Assembly: GCA_038239005.1 (NCBI GenBank)
Contig: JBBSFE010000005.1
Span: forward strand, 62,001-126,000
Reading direction: 5' to 3'
DNA: 64,000 nt
From: DASXHD01 sp038239005
GTDB lineage: Bacteria; Myxococcota_A; Polyangia; Polyangiales; Polyangiaceae
The notes under the pieces are model-generated. The model saw nothing but the letters and a program-made list of their open reading frames with translations, had not been told where the DNA came from and ran no database searches. Of the stretch, positions 26,126 through 34,826 are shown piece after piece. A program made the position numbers and the translations under genes. Numbering within the stretch: the first letter of the stretch is position 1; each line of letters starts with the position of its first letter.

Positions 26126-26710
26126 TCAACCCGGGCAGAGCGTCTGCGCTTGTTGCCAGACGCCGTTGACGCAGCTGAGAGCAACACCGCCGCTGCATGC
26201 GCCGTAGTCGCACAGTTGTTTCGAGGGGGCGGTGCACGACGAGCCGATGTCCGGCCGTGGGCTTGGGCAGCCTTCGACCTTTGGGAAACAGGACCAACTC
26301 GGCGTGATCTTCTGCAAGCCGCCGCTGCTCTTGGTGCAAATGCATTCGCCTTCGGGATAGCCGCACGAGAGCTCGTCGGGCGCGCAGTCTTGGCCGGTGG
26401 GCACCGCGTTGTAGCTCGCGGGGCAGAGCGATTGTGGCGCGCACACGCCGCCCGATGTTTTGTCGAGCCACGCTCCCGATGTGCACACGAAGAGCTGATC
26501 GCAATTCGGATCCGGGTTCGAGCCGTACTCACACTTGAGCGACTCGGGGGTGCATGAGGCGCCGCCCGCGGGCGGGCTCGACGGGCAGTGAGAGGTCGCC
26601 CCGCCGTCGGGTGCGGCGTCTCCTCCCGCGTCGTTGCCCGAGAAAACGTCGCCACCACATCCGAGCGCGACCGTCACGAAGAGTCCCGAGCCAAATCGAA
26701 CGAGCTTCAT
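26126..26710 (-). CDS. Cys-rich secreted lipoprotein
   Basis: A 194-residue lipoprotein (MKLVRFGSGLFVTVALGCGG; lipobox ALGC). The mature part holds many cysteines in repeated small loops, such as CPSSPPAGGASC, KCEYGSNPDPNCDQLFVC, CGYPEGECICTK and CDYGACSGGVALSCVNG. The pattern is like myxobacterial surface proteins that fold through disulphides. The start is preceded by GGAAGGG. Function unknown. It converges on the diflavin reductase gene with an 11-base gap. Confidence 0.78.
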   Translation of the reverse strand: MKLVRFGSGLFVTVALGCGGDVFSGNDAGGDAAPDGGATSHCPSSPPAGGASCTPESLKCEYGSNPDPNCDQLFVCTSGAWLDKTSGGVCAPQSLCPASYNAVPTGQDCAPDELSCGYPEGECICTKSSGGLQKITPSWSCFPKVEGCPSPRPDIGSSCTAPSKQLCDYGACSGGVALSCVNGVWQQAQTLCPG

Positions 26711-26854
26711 ACGACCCTTCCATCGCAAGCTGGATGCCGACACGAAAGCGCCCAAAATGCGGCAAATTCGCAATATTTGGGGTGTGCCATGTGCCAAACG
26801 CGACGCCGGCGCCCTGGTTTAGCTCGCGCAGAGCGCGATCACGCGTCTAGCGCC

Positions 26855-27910
26855 CTAGCGGTAGCCGAGCTGGAACTTGTCGAGCGCGGCTTTACCGGGG
26901 CAGAGCTCTTCGTACGAAAGCTGGCCGAGAGGTTTGTCGACGGTCTTGGCGGCGTCGTGCATGTCGGCGCTCGAGGCGTCGAGATAGAGAAGACCCGTCG
27001 GGATCATGCCGCCCGAGATGTGTTGGTTGACGTATTCCCAGACGCCTTGGCGGTTCGTGGGGTCGTATCCGGCGGGGAGCTTCGAGAAGTGGACGACGCT
27101 GCCGTCGTGCATCTTGATGTGTGCGGTCGAGCCTTCGGGGTAGTCGGCTTTGATCTCTTGCGTGACGGGGACGAAATCCGTCTCGGCCATCGGCAGGCGG
27201 TGCTTGCGCGTGTGGAGGTAGCTCTTCGTCGAGCCCTCGTGATCGTTGAACGTGACGCAGGGCGAGATGACATCGACGAGCGCGAAGCCGTTGTGTCTGA
27301 GGCCCGCCTTCAGGATCGGCACGAGCTGCGATTTGTCGCCGGAGAAGCTGCGTGCGACGAACGTCGCGCCGAGCGTGAGCGCGAGCGTGACCGGATCGAT
27401 CGGAGATTGCGTGTTCGCTTCGCCCTTCTTCGATTTCGAGCCGACGTCGGAAGAGGCTGAAAACTGGCCTTTCGTGAGCCCGTACACGCCGTTGTTCTCG
27501 ATCACGTAGAGCATGTTCACGTTGCGCCGAATCGCGTGGCACATGTGACCGAGGCCGATCGAGAGCGAGTCGCCGTCACCGCTGACGCCGATGTACGTGA
27601 GCGATTTGTTCGCCGCGGCCGCGCCGGTCGCGATCGCGGGCATGCGGCCGTGTGCCGAGTTGAAGCCGTGTGCGCCGGAGAGAAAATAAGTGGGCGTCTT
27701 CGACGAGCAGCCGATGCCCGACACCTTCGCGACCATGTGCGGGGGCGTGTCGAGCTCGTAGAACGCGCGAATGATCGCCGCGGTGATCGAATCGTGCCCG
27801 CAGCCGGCGCAGAGCGTCGACATCGAGCCTTCGTAATCACGCACGGTGAGCCCGAGCTTGTTGGGTTGCAGCGAAGGATGCCGCGCGGAGGGTTTTTTGA
27901 TGAAGCTCAT
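26855..27910 (-). CDS. korB: 2-oxoacid:ferredoxin oxidoreductase, beta subunit
   Basis: A 351-residue thiamine-diphosphate subunit. It has the Fe-S/TPP start CAGCGHDSITAAIIRAFYEL, IGCSSKTPTYF, and the TPP-Mg motif GDGDSLSIGLGHMCHAIRRN continuing to ENNGVYGLTKGQ. With KorA it should catalyse oxidative decarboxylation of 2-oxoglutarate or a similar 2-oxoacid to acyl-CoA, reducing ferredoxin, or the reverse. HGFNSAHGRMPAIATGAAAA is the usual subunit contact region. Its ATG overlaps the korA stop. Substrate preference cannot be read with certainty. Confidence 0.92.
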   Translation of the reverse strand: MSFIKKPSARHPSLQPNKLGLTVRDYEGSMSTLCAGCGHDSITAAIIRAFYELDTPPHMVAKVSGIGCSSKTPTYFLSGAHGFNSAHGRMPAIATGAAAANKSLTYIGVSGDGDSLSIGLGHMCHAIRRNVNMLYVIENNGVYGLTKGQFSASSDVGSKSKKGEANTQSPIDPVTLALTLGATFVARSFSGDKSQLVPILKAGLRHNGFALVDVISPCVTFNDHEGSTKSYLHTRKHRLPMAETDFVPVTQEIKADYPEGSTAHIKMHDGSVVHFSKLPAGYDPTNRQGVWEYVNQHISGGMIPTGLLYLDASSADMHDAAKTVDKPLGQLSYEELCPGKAALDKFQLGYR

Positions 27911-29757
27911 GCCTGTTTCCCGTTGAGCTGCGTAGTGACGCCGTCGACGACTTGGGCGGCCTGAAGCGGGAAGCCGCCATAGACGGTGATCGAGCGGAGC
28001 TTCTCTTTCGAGACCGCGGTCTCGAGCAGGAGGAGGGACCGGAGTTGCGCGTCGCGGTTTTGCTCGATGACGATGCACATCTCGTGCGATCGCAAGAAGC
28101 CCTCGACGTCGTCGCCGAAGGGGAAGCCGCGGATTCGCATGTAGTCTGCATGGATGCCGCGGCGCTCGAGCTCTTCGAGACCTTCGCGCACCGCGAGATC
28201 GCAGCCACCGACCGTGATCACCCCGACCTTCGCGCCCTCGCGGGCCTCGATGATGGCAGGCGGAACATGCTGGCGCGCGGCGTTGTGCTTGCGCGCCAGG
28301 CGGTCCATCACCTCTTGGTATTCGTCGGGGATCTCGGTGTAGCCGCCGAGCTTGTTGTGCCCGGAGCCGCGCGTGAAGAAAGAGCCCTTCTCGTGAACGC
28401 CGGGAAGCGTGCGCGCCGCGACGCCGAGTGCGTCCTCGGGTGAGTAGCGCGTGTACTTCGGCATGGCCTCGAGCTCGGCGTGCGTGAGCACGCGGCCGCG
28501 ATCGGGTTTGTACGTTTCGTCCCACTCGAGGCGAGGGATGACCCAGTCGTTCATGCCGATGTCGAGATCGCTCAAGATGAAGACGGGCGTCTGAAAACGC
28601 TCCGCGAGATCGAACGCGTTGATGGCGAAGGAGAAGCACTCACCGGGGTTCGCGGGGAAGAGCACGATGTGCTTGGTGTCGCCGTGGGATGCGTAGGCGC
28701 ACAAGAGGATGTCGCCTTGTTGCGTGCGCGTGGGCATGCCGGTCGATGGGCCGACGCGTTGGACGTCGACGATGACCGCGGGGATCTCCGCGTAATACGC
28801 GAGCCCAATGAGCTCGTTCATGAGCGAGATGCCGGGACCTGCTGTTGACGTGAACGCGCGCGCGCCGTTCCATGCGGCGCCGATGACCATGCCCATCGCG
28901 CCGAGCTCGTCTTCTGCTTGCAGAATGCAGAAGCGGCGCTTGCCGGTTTCTTTGTCGGTTCGGTAGCGCTCGCAGAGCGCTTTGAATGCGTCGAGCACGC
29001 TGGTGGATGGCGTGATTGGGTACCACGCGGCGACCGTCGCGCCTGCGTAGAGACACCCGAGGGCCGTCGCGGTGTTGCCGTCGATGAGGATCGAATCTTT
29101 CGTCGCATCCATGCGCTCGAGTCGAATCGGAAGCGGGCAGCGGAAGTGCTCTTTCGCGTAGTCGTAGCCGAGCTTGATGGCCTTGGCGTTCGACTCCATG
29201 AGGGCGGGCTTTTTGGCGAACTTTTCTTTGAGCATCTCGGAGACGATGCCCATGTCGATGTCGAGGAGCGCGGCGAGCGAACCGACGTAGACGATGTTCT
29301 TCATCAACGTGCGCTCGCGCGATTCGTGGAACGCTTCGGTGCACATCTTCGCGAGCGGCACGCCAAGGAACGTGACATCGGGGCGCATCAGCGATTTCTC
29401 GAGAGGCCACGTCGAGTCGTAGAGGAGCCAGCCGCCCGAGCGCACTTCTTTGACGTCACGTGCGTACGTCTCGGCGTTCATCGCGACCATCAAATCGTAA
29501 CGAGCCGTGCGCGCGGTGTGGCCGTACTTGCTGATGCGGATCTCGTACCAAGTCGGAAGACCTTGGATGTTCGAGGGGAACAAATTCTTCCCGGACACCG
29601 GAATGCCCATGCGAAAAATCGCCTGCATCAAGAGCCCGTTCGCGCTCGCGGAACCCGAGCCGTTCACGTTGGCGAGCTTGAAAGCGAAGTCGTTGACGGT
29701 TTGCGTGGCCGCGGCGATATGGGCCGTGGGCGGTTTCTCTATCTGGCCTTGTTGCAC
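27907..29757 (-). CDS. korA: 2-oxoacid:ferredoxin oxidoreductase, fused gamma-alpha subunit
   Basis: A 616-residue subunit with the gamma domain in front (KLANVNGSGSASANGLLMQA, to about 190) and the alpha domain after it (DGNTATALGCLYAGATVAAW, YPITPSTSVLDAF, ILQAEDELGAMGMVIGAAWN, FTSTAGPGISLM, VQRVGPSTGMPTRTQQGD). YPITPST and the PSTGxPT motif are typical of this family. The GTG start at 29757 is preceded by AGGAAAG and overlaps the end of the FAD partner gene. It forms the catalytic complex with KorB. The length agrees with the fused type. Confidence 0.92.
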   Translation of the reverse strand: MQQGQIEKPPTAHIAAATQTVNDFAFKLANVNGSGSASANGLLMQAIFRMGIPVSGKNLFPSNIQGLPTWYEIRISKYGHTARTARYDLMVAMNAETYARDVKEVRSGGWLLYDSTWPLEKSLMRPDVTFLGVPLAKMCTEAFHESRERTLMKNIVYVGSLAALLDIDMGIVSEMLKEKFAKKPALMESNAKAIKLGYDYAKEHFRCPLPIRLERMDATKDSILIDGNTATALGCLYAGATVAAWYPITPSTSVLDAFKALCERYRTDKETGKRRFCILQAEDELGAMGMVIGAAWNGARAFTSTAGPGISLMNELIGLAYYAEIPAVIVDVQRVGPSTGMPTRTQQGDILLCAYASHGDTKHIVLFPANPGECFSFAINAFDLAERFQTPVFILSDLDIGMNDWVIPRLEWDETYKPDRGRVLTHAELEAMPKYTRYSPEDALGVAARTLPGVHEKGSFFTRGSGHNKLGGYTEIPDEYQEVMDRLARKHNAARQHVPPAIIEAREGAKVGVITVGGCDLAVREGLEELERRGIHADYMRIRGFPFGDDVEGFLRSHEMCIVIEQNRDAQLRSLLLLETAVSKEKLRSITVYGGFPLQAAQVVDGVTTQLNGKQA

Positions 29758-31523
29758 GGCGTCTTTCCTGCGTAGGGGAGGAGCAGATCGAATTTTTGCA
29801 TGTCCCACGCGGCGGTCGGACAACGCTCGGCGCAGAGACCGCAGTGGACGCACAGGTCCTCGTCTTTGATCATCACGCGTTGCGTTTGTGGAAGCGGCTC
29901 GGACACGAGCAGCGCTTGCTCGAGGTTCTTGGCGGGCGCGCTGAGGCGTTTGCGAAGATCGGGCTCGTCACCGGGTTGCGTGATTGTGAGGCACAAGACG
30001 GGGCAGACATCGACGCATGCGTCGCACTCGATGCAGAGGCTGCCCGTGAAGACCGTTTGGATGTCGCAGTTGAGGCATCGCTCGACTTCGCGCGCGGCTT
30101 GCTCCGCGGAGAAGCCCATCTCCACTTCGAGGTCGAGCTTCTTGAAGCGCTCGACGAGATCGACGTGGTTCATCTTCTCGCGCTTGGACGGGTTGTAGTC
30201 GTTCTTGTAGCTCCACTCGTGGAGCCCCATCTTCGTCGACGAAAGGTTCATGCCAATGGGAGGCCGCTCGGCGACGGGCGCGCCTTGGCAGTGGTTGTGG
30301 ATCGAGATTGCGGCTTGGTGACCGTGCTCGGCGGCCCAAATGATGTTCTTCGGACCGAAGGCGGCGTCGCCACCGAAGAAGACACCCGTCTTCGTCGACT
30401 CCATCGTGATCTTGTCGACGACGGGCACGTCCCATTTGTCGAACTCGATACCAAGATCGCGCTCGACCCACGGGAATGCGTTTTCCTGGCCGATGGCGAG
30501 GATGACGTCGTCGGCGGGAAGGAACACGGTCTCGACGGGAGTTTGCTTGAGCTTGCCGTTTTCTTCGGTCGACTCGAAGCGCTGAAACTCCATGCCGACG
30601 AGCTTTCCGTTTTCGAGAACGAAGCGACGCGGCTCGTGGTTGATGACGATCTCGACGTGCTCTTCTTCTGCGTCGTCGAGCTCCCAGGGCGAGGCCTTGA
30701 AGTACTTGCGCGGCTTGCGCGCCATCACCTTGATGCTTTTGCCGCCGAGACGCGCCGAGCTACGGCAGCAATCCATGGCGGTGTTGCCGACGCCGATGAT
30801 GAGGACGTTCGCGCCGATCTTGGTGATGTGACCGAACGCGATCGCTTCGAGCCAATCGATGCCGATGTGGATGTTGGCGGCGGCTTCTTGGCGACCGGGG
30901 ATGTCGAGCTCTTTGCCGCGCGGCGCGCCGGTGCCGACGAAGATGGCGTCGTAGCCGGAGTCGAGGAGAGCTTTCATGCTCTCGACGCCTTTGCCGTAAC
31001 GAATGTCGACGCCCATGTCGATGATGGTGCCGACTTCTTCGTTCAACACTTTTTCGGGAAGACGAAACGATGGAATGTTGGAGCGCATCAACCCGCCGGG
31101 GACGGGGAGCTTCTCGAACATCGTCACCGAGTAACCGAGCGGAACCAAATCATTGGCGACGACGAGCGACGCGGGACCGGCACCGACGCATGCGATCTTC
31201 TTCCCGTTTTTTTGCGTCGGGATGATGGGCAAGCGCTCTTTGATGTCGTCGCGGTGATCGGCGGCGACGCGCTTCAAGCGACAGATGGCGACGGGTTTGT
31301 CTTCGACGCGCGTGCGGCGGCACGCGGGCTCGCACGGCCTATCGCATGTGCGCCCGAGGATTCCCGGGAACACGTTCGACTCGCGGTTGAGCATGTACGC
31401 GTCGGTGAAACGGCCCTGCGCGATCATCCGGATGTACTCCGGGACGTTCGTGTGCGCCGGGCACGCGTATTGGCAATCGACGACTTTGTGGAAGTAACTC
31501 GGGTCGGATGTATCTGTGGGCAC
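29739..31523 (-). CDS. GltD-like FAD oxidoreductase with C-terminal ferredoxin domains
   Basis: A 594-residue protein. The N-terminus has the 4Fe-4S helical domain of glutamate-synthase small chains (CQYACPAHTNVPEYI, GRTCDRPCEPACRR). Two dinucleotide folds follow (IACVGAGPASLVVANDL, LIIGVGNTAMDC) and the FAD-binding end GVFFGGDAAFGP. The C-terminus carries ferredoxin clusters (CIECDACVDVCPVLC and CVHCGLCAERCP). It likely moves electrons between NAD(P)H and the KorAB ferredoxin. The GTG start is chosen because it begins at VPTDTSDPSYFHK, the usual start region. First gene of the operon. Confidence 0.88.
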   Translation of the reverse strand: MPTDTSDPSYFHKVVDCQYACPAHTNVPEYIRMIAQGRFTDAYMLNRESNVFPGILGRTCDRPCEPACRRTRVEDKPVAICRLKRVAADHRDDIKERLPIIPTQKNGKKIACVGAGPASLVVANDLVPLGYSVTMFEKLPVPGGLMRSNIPSFRLPEKVLNEEVGTIIDMGVDIRYGKGVESMKALLDSGYDAIFVGTGAPRGKELDIPGRQEAAANIHIGIDWLEAIAFGHITKIGANVLIIGVGNTAMDCCRSSARLGGKSIKVMARKPRKYFKASPWELDDAEEEHVEIVINHEPRRFVLENGKLVGMEFQRFESTEENGKLKQTPVETVFLPADDVILAIGQENAFPWVERDLGIEFDKWDVPVVDKITMESTKTGVFFGGDAAFGPKNIIWAAEHGHQAAISIHNHCQGAPVAERPPIGMNLSSTKMGLHEWSYKNDYNPSKREKMNHVDLVERFKKLDLEVEMGFSAEQAAREVERCLNCDIQTVFTGSLCIECDACVDVCPVLCLTITQPGDEPDLRKRLSAPAKNLEQALLVSEPLPQTQRVMIKDEDLCVHCGLCAERCPTAAWDMQKFDLLLPYAGKTPCNKAR

Positions 31524-31603
31524 GGCTGAGCGGGCGCCACTATACAGGCTCCAAGGCGCCTGCGGGAGACTCCGCGTGCATAATGATACGCATGGGGCGC
31601 GGC

Positions 31604-32656
31604 ATGCCGGTAGAGTCTCGCGCCGTGCGTTTTCGTGCGTCTTCTGCCGCGATGATCGCAAGTGCGTCTACGGTTGCGGCGGCGCAATCGAGTGATGGTG
31701 TTCGGCTCGACTACCAAGCCGATGCCCACTGTTCTGCGCACGTCGCGTCGGCGGACACGTTCATCTCGGAAGTGCACGGTCGTAGCCCCCGCGTACGTAT
31801 GTCGCCGGACGCATCGCGTGCGCTCGTGGTGCGCATCGAGTCACGCGGCCCAAAAATGTCCGGCCGCATCGAGCTTCACGGCACCGACGGCACGACGACC
31901 GAACGCGCCGTCTCGGGAGCATCGTGCGAAGAGGTCTTGTCGGCCCTCGCGCTCGTGACCGCCTTGGCGCTGGACCCGACGGCGTCAGACCCTGCCGACC
32001 CAAACCACACCAACGCCAACGCCAACGCCAACGCCAACGCCAACGCCAACGCCAACGCCAACGCCAACGCCAACGCCAACGCGGGGCCCACGAAACACGA
32101 CCCCGAAGTCGACGAGCGCAACACTCCCGCTTCCGCGCGCGCGTGGTCGTTCACCGCGGGCGCGGACGCGGAAGTCGTGATTGGCGTGTCGCCCGACCCC
32201 ATCTTCGCGGTCCCGGTCTTCTTCGAGGCAACGCGCCGCCTCAACGAGCACGTCGCGCTCGGTGGCGCTCTGCGCTTCGAACGTGCAGGCGAAACAGCGA
32301 TCACATCCGGCGCGGGTGGAGACTTCACGTGGACCGCGGGCGCCGCGGATTTGTGCGTCGTGTTTCGCGCTGGCCGCTTTCGTCTCAACTCGTGTGCGCG
32401 CTCTCACGTCGGCGCCATCGAGGCACACGGTGAAGGCATCTCGCCATCGCGGAGCGCCACACGCCCATGGGTCGACGTCGGTCTGGCGCTCGCCGCTCGC
32501 GTGCGCATCGCAGGGCCGTTTTTCCTCGAAGTCGCGGGGCACGTTGGCGCAGTCCTCGTGCAAGATCGCTTCTTCCTCGAGCCCAACAACACCGTTTTTC
32601 AGGCACCACTCGTCACCGCACACGCCGGCGGAGGCCTCGGTTTCGAGATTTGGTGA
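31604..32656 (+). CDS. Envelope protein with Asn-Ala repeat linker
   Basis: A 350-residue secreted protein. A signal peptide lies at FRASSAAMIASASTVAAAQ. A first domain follows (VRLDYQADAHCSAHVAS to CEEVLSALALVTALAL), then 12 Asn-Ala pairs at residues 137-160, then a barrel-like C-terminal half (AWSFTAGADAEVVIGVSPDP, ending GGGLGFEIW). This is the usual plan of myxobacterial periplasmic or outer-membrane proteins that precede ECF sigma genes. The start may be the ATG at 31604 or the GTG at 31625. The next gene, an ECF sigma factor, is 40 bases on. Confidence 0.75.
   Translation: MPVESRAVRFRASSAAMIASASTVAAAQSSDGVRLDYQADAHCSAHVASADTFISEVHGRSPRVRMSPDASRALVVRIESRGPKMSGRIELHGTDGTTTERAVSGASCEEVLSALALVTALALDPTASDPADPNHTNANANANANANANANANANANANAGPTKHDPEVDERNTPASARAWSFTAGADAEVVIGVSPDPIFAVPVFFEATRRLNEHVALGGALRFERAGETAITSGAGGDFTWTAGAADLCVVFRAGRFRLNSCARSHVGAIEAHGEGISPSRSATRPWVDVGLALAARVRIAGPFFLEVAGHVGAVLVQDRFFLEPNNTVFQAPLVTAHAGGGLGFEIW
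32012..32083 (+). repeat. Hexanucleotide tandem repeat AACGCC, 12 units
   Basis: Eleven perfect AACGCC units plus a final AACGCG form 72 bases inside the envelope-protein gene. Each unit encodes Asn-Ala, so gain or loss of units changes only linker length and never the frame. A repeat this perfect is prone to slippage, so strains should differ in copy number. Confidence 0.95.
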
Positions 32657-32696
32657 TCGCGCGAGCCCATCGCGAACATTGTTCTTTTGCCGCGCT

Positions 32697-33305
32697 ATGA
32701 TGATGTCCGCCGTGTCGACGTTGCAGTTTTCCGCGGATCTCCCTCCCGAGAGCGGCGTGATCCCGCGAACGATGCCGAAAAACGACGCGCGCTTGCGCAC
32801 GATGGTCGAGGCCCACTTCGACTTCATTTGGCGTTCGCTCCGCGGCCTCGGCGTGCCTGCGTCCACCGCCGACGACGCAACCCAACAAGTGTTTTGGATC
32901 GCCGCGCAGAAGCTCGACGCCATCGTGGTCGGCAGCGAGCGCGCCTTCTTGTTTTCGACCGCGCGTGGCGTTGCAGCGAATGCGCGCCGCGCTCGCGCGC
33001 GTAGCCGCGAGCAAAGCGGGCAAGACGGCGAGCGCGCGCTCGCGACGTTTCCGGATCACGCGCCCGATCCGGAACGTGCCGCGCAAGTCGCGCAAGGCAA
33101 AGCGCTCCTCGAACGTGTGCTCGCCGAGATGACGGACGACTTGCGCACGGTGTTCGTGCTGTTCGAGCTCGAAGGTTTGACGTCCGTCGAGATCGGCCAG
33201 CTCTTGGAAATCCCCGTGGGGACGGCAGCGTCGCGGCTTCGGCGCGCGCGCGAAGAATTCCAGCTCGCAGTCACGAAGCTCGAGCTTGGACGAGGTGCGT
33301 CATGA
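32697..33305 (+). CDS. ECF-type sigma-70 factor
   Basis: A 202-residue sigma factor with region 2 (VEAHFDFIWRSLRGLGVPAS, DDATQQVFWIAAQ) and region 4 (LAEMTDDLRTVFVLFELEGL, EIGQLLEIPVGTAASRLRRA). Region 3 is absent, as in extracytoplasmic-function sigmas. It starts at the first of three consecutive ATG codons. Its end overlaps the next gene as ATGA, and that gene has the size and single membrane helix of an anti-sigma protein. It should direct RNA polymerase to an envelope or stress regulon. Confidence 0.9.
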   Translation: MMMSAVSTLQFSADLPPESGVIPRTMPKNDARLRTMVEAHFDFIWRSLRGLGVPASTADDATQQVFWIAAQKLDAIVVGSERAFLFSTARGVAANARRARARSREQSGQDGERALATFPDHAPDPERAAQVAQGKALLERVLAEMTDDLRTVFVLFELEGLTSVEIGQLLEIPVGTAASRLRRAREEFQLAVTKLELGRGAS

Positions 33306-34021
33306 GCGACGATCCGCAGCGCCTTCTCGCGTCGGTTGACGCATCCGATCTCGAAAAAGATCTCCTTCGTTCATGGGAGAGCGAACGTCCATCGCCCGCG
33401 GCGCGCGAAGCAACGCTCGCGATGCTCGGTGTTGCGGGGGCCGCCGGTGGTCTCGTCGCGGCGGGTGGATCGATCGCTCCGAAAGCCGTGACAGCCGCAT
33501 GGCTCGCCATCGCAAAGTGGACGGCCCTCGGCGGCATCGCGATTTCCGCCGCTGCCGGCGGCACGTACGCGCTCGTGCACTACCGAACGACGCACGACGC
33601 CGCGCAAGCCACGCCGAGCGCACGCCTCGTGGGTGTTCCGGTTGCGATTGCGCCCGTCGAGACGCAAACGGCGTCGACGATCGAGCTCGAGCAACCCGGA
33701 GGCACCAAAACTGCTCGCGCCATCGTTCGCACGACCGCGCCCGCGTCGAGCACGCTCGCGCAGCAAGTGGCCGCGGTCGATCGCGCGCGCGCTGCGCTCG
33801 AAAGCGGCGACGCGGCACGCGCGAAGCGTCTCATCGAAACGTACGAAGCCGAATATCCCGGTGGGGCGTTCGTCCAAGAGGCCGAGGTCGTGCGCGTCGA
33901 TGCGCTCCTTCGCGAGGGCAACCGCGCGGAGGCCGAGCGTATCGGCAAACGCTTCCTCGCCGCATATCCGAAAAGCCCACATGCCGCTCGCGTTCGCGCG
34001 CTGATCGGCCAAGAGCCGTAA
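33302..34021 (+). CDS. Putative anti-sigma membrane protein with TPR-like tail
   Basis: A 239-residue protein coupled to the sigma gene. Residues 1-45 are charged and helical (SDDPQRLLASVDASDLEKDL). A hydrophobic stretch runs from about 42 to 90 (AAWLAIAKWTALGGIAISAA), and the outer part is an Ala/Thr linker plus TPR-like helices (ARAALESGDAARAKRLIETY). No zinc HxxxCxxC motif is present. By position it is the most likely regulator of the ECF sigma, with the C-terminal helices in the periplasm. This role is inferred. Confidence 0.65.
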   Translation: MSDDPQRLLASVDASDLEKDLLRSWESERPSPAAREATLAMLGVAGAAGGLVAAGGSIAPKAVTAAWLAIAKWTALGGIAISAAAGGTYALVHYRTTHDAAQATPSARLVGVPVAIAPVETQTASTIELEQPGGTKTARAIVRTTAPASSTLAQQVAAVDRARAALESGDAARAKRLIETYEAEYPGGAFVQEAEVVRVDALLREGNRAEAERIGKRFLAAYPKSPHAARVRALIGQEP

Positions 34022-34273
34022 GTGCGTTTCGCGCTCGCGCTCTTGCTCGTTGCGTCGTGTGGAACGGACGTCGACTTGGGCGGAGGCAGCTTCACCGACG
34101 CCGGCGGCACGGACGCAACGCAGTGTGGCTCGCTCGTGAGCCCGAGCACGTCCGCTGATTGTCGCGCGTGCAGCAAAGACGCATCCGACTGCCAGCCCAA
34201 CGGCTGCTACGGCGGCTACTGGTGCAACGTCGACGCGAGCGATTGCCGCCAGCTCCCCACCACGTGTCCGTGA
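34022..34273 (+). CDS. Small Cys-rich lipoprotein
   Basis: An 83-residue protein starting at a GTG directly after the preceding stop. The signal is VRFALALLLVASCGTD, with lipobox VASC. The mature part has eight cysteines in a compact pattern (QCGSL, DCRACSKDASDC, NGCYGGYWCNV, DCRQL, TTC). It is the last gene of the sigma operon and could be a surface sensor or target of it. Family unknown. Confidence 0.6.
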   Translation: MRFALALLLVASCGTDVDLGGGSFTDAGGTDATQCGSLVSPSTSADCRACSKDASDCQPNGCYGGYWCNVDASDCRQLPTTCP

Positions 34274-34318
34274 TGCCGACACGACCAAAGGCAACACGCG
34301 AGAACCTCTGGCTCGGCC

Positions 34319-34780
34319 TCATCGGTCAGTGAAGCGTTCGAGCACCTGATCGCGCGTCATGACGCGCGGGTCGGGCGGGAGATCTCTCGTCTCCACCATC
34401 ATCCCGCTCGCGTACTTCCACGCGCCGTCTTCGACTACGAAACCCGAGAGCTCCACGAACGAGCAATCGCGCCCACGCTCGAAGATGCGCGCATAGAAGA
34501 GAACCTCGCCGACTTCGCCATCGTCGGATGTGTGCATGATGCATAGATCGAGGAAACGCTGGTTTTCCCGGGCGCGCCGATAGTCGCCAGCGGCGCCTTC
34601 GGTTCGATCAGGGTGCTCGGCACAAAGCGTGTTCGCGAGGTATGCGACCTCGCCGCGCGCGAACGCGGCGTAACGCGAGCGCATCAGCTCCTCGGGCGAC
34701 GCCGCGGCGCGCGTGCCGCGATGAAGCGGGCCGCAACACTCGACGTAACGCCGCCCCGAGTGACACTCGCACCCAGCCAT
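34319..34780 (-). CDS. ychJ: YchJ-family (UPF0225) protein with SEC-C-type zinc motif
   Basis: A 153-residue protein. The N-terminus MAGCECHSGRRYVECCGPLH is the SEC-C-like zinc site, in which C-x-C and the CC pair bind the metal, and His replaces the usual glycine in CxCGSG. The NTF2-like part follows (SPEELMRSRYAAFARGEVAY, EVLFYARIF, WKYASG). The start at 34780 puts the cysteines at the very N-terminus, as in the family; an in-frame ATG at 34828 would overlap the divergent lipoprotein gene. Molecular function unknown. Confidence 0.85.
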   Translation of the reverse strand: MAGCECHSGRRYVECCGPLHRGTRAAASPEELMRSRYAAFARGEVAYLANTLCAEHPDRTEGAAGDYRRARENQRFLDLCIMHTSDDGEVGEVLFYARIFERGRDCSFVELSGFVVEDGAWKYASGMMVETRDLPPDPRVMTRDQVLERFTDR

Positions 34781-34826
34781 CCCCGCGAAGTTATCACGCG
34801 TGTTTGCAAGGTGTACGGTTCGGGCC

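Noticed and set aside
32012..32083. CRISPR-like array
   Set aside because: Units are six bases with no spacers; it is a simple tandem repeat.
31985..32923. Long minus-strand frame with Val-Gly repeats
   Set aside because: It is the antisense image of the Asn-Ala repeat and of the ECF sigma gene; the plus-strand products have clear folds.
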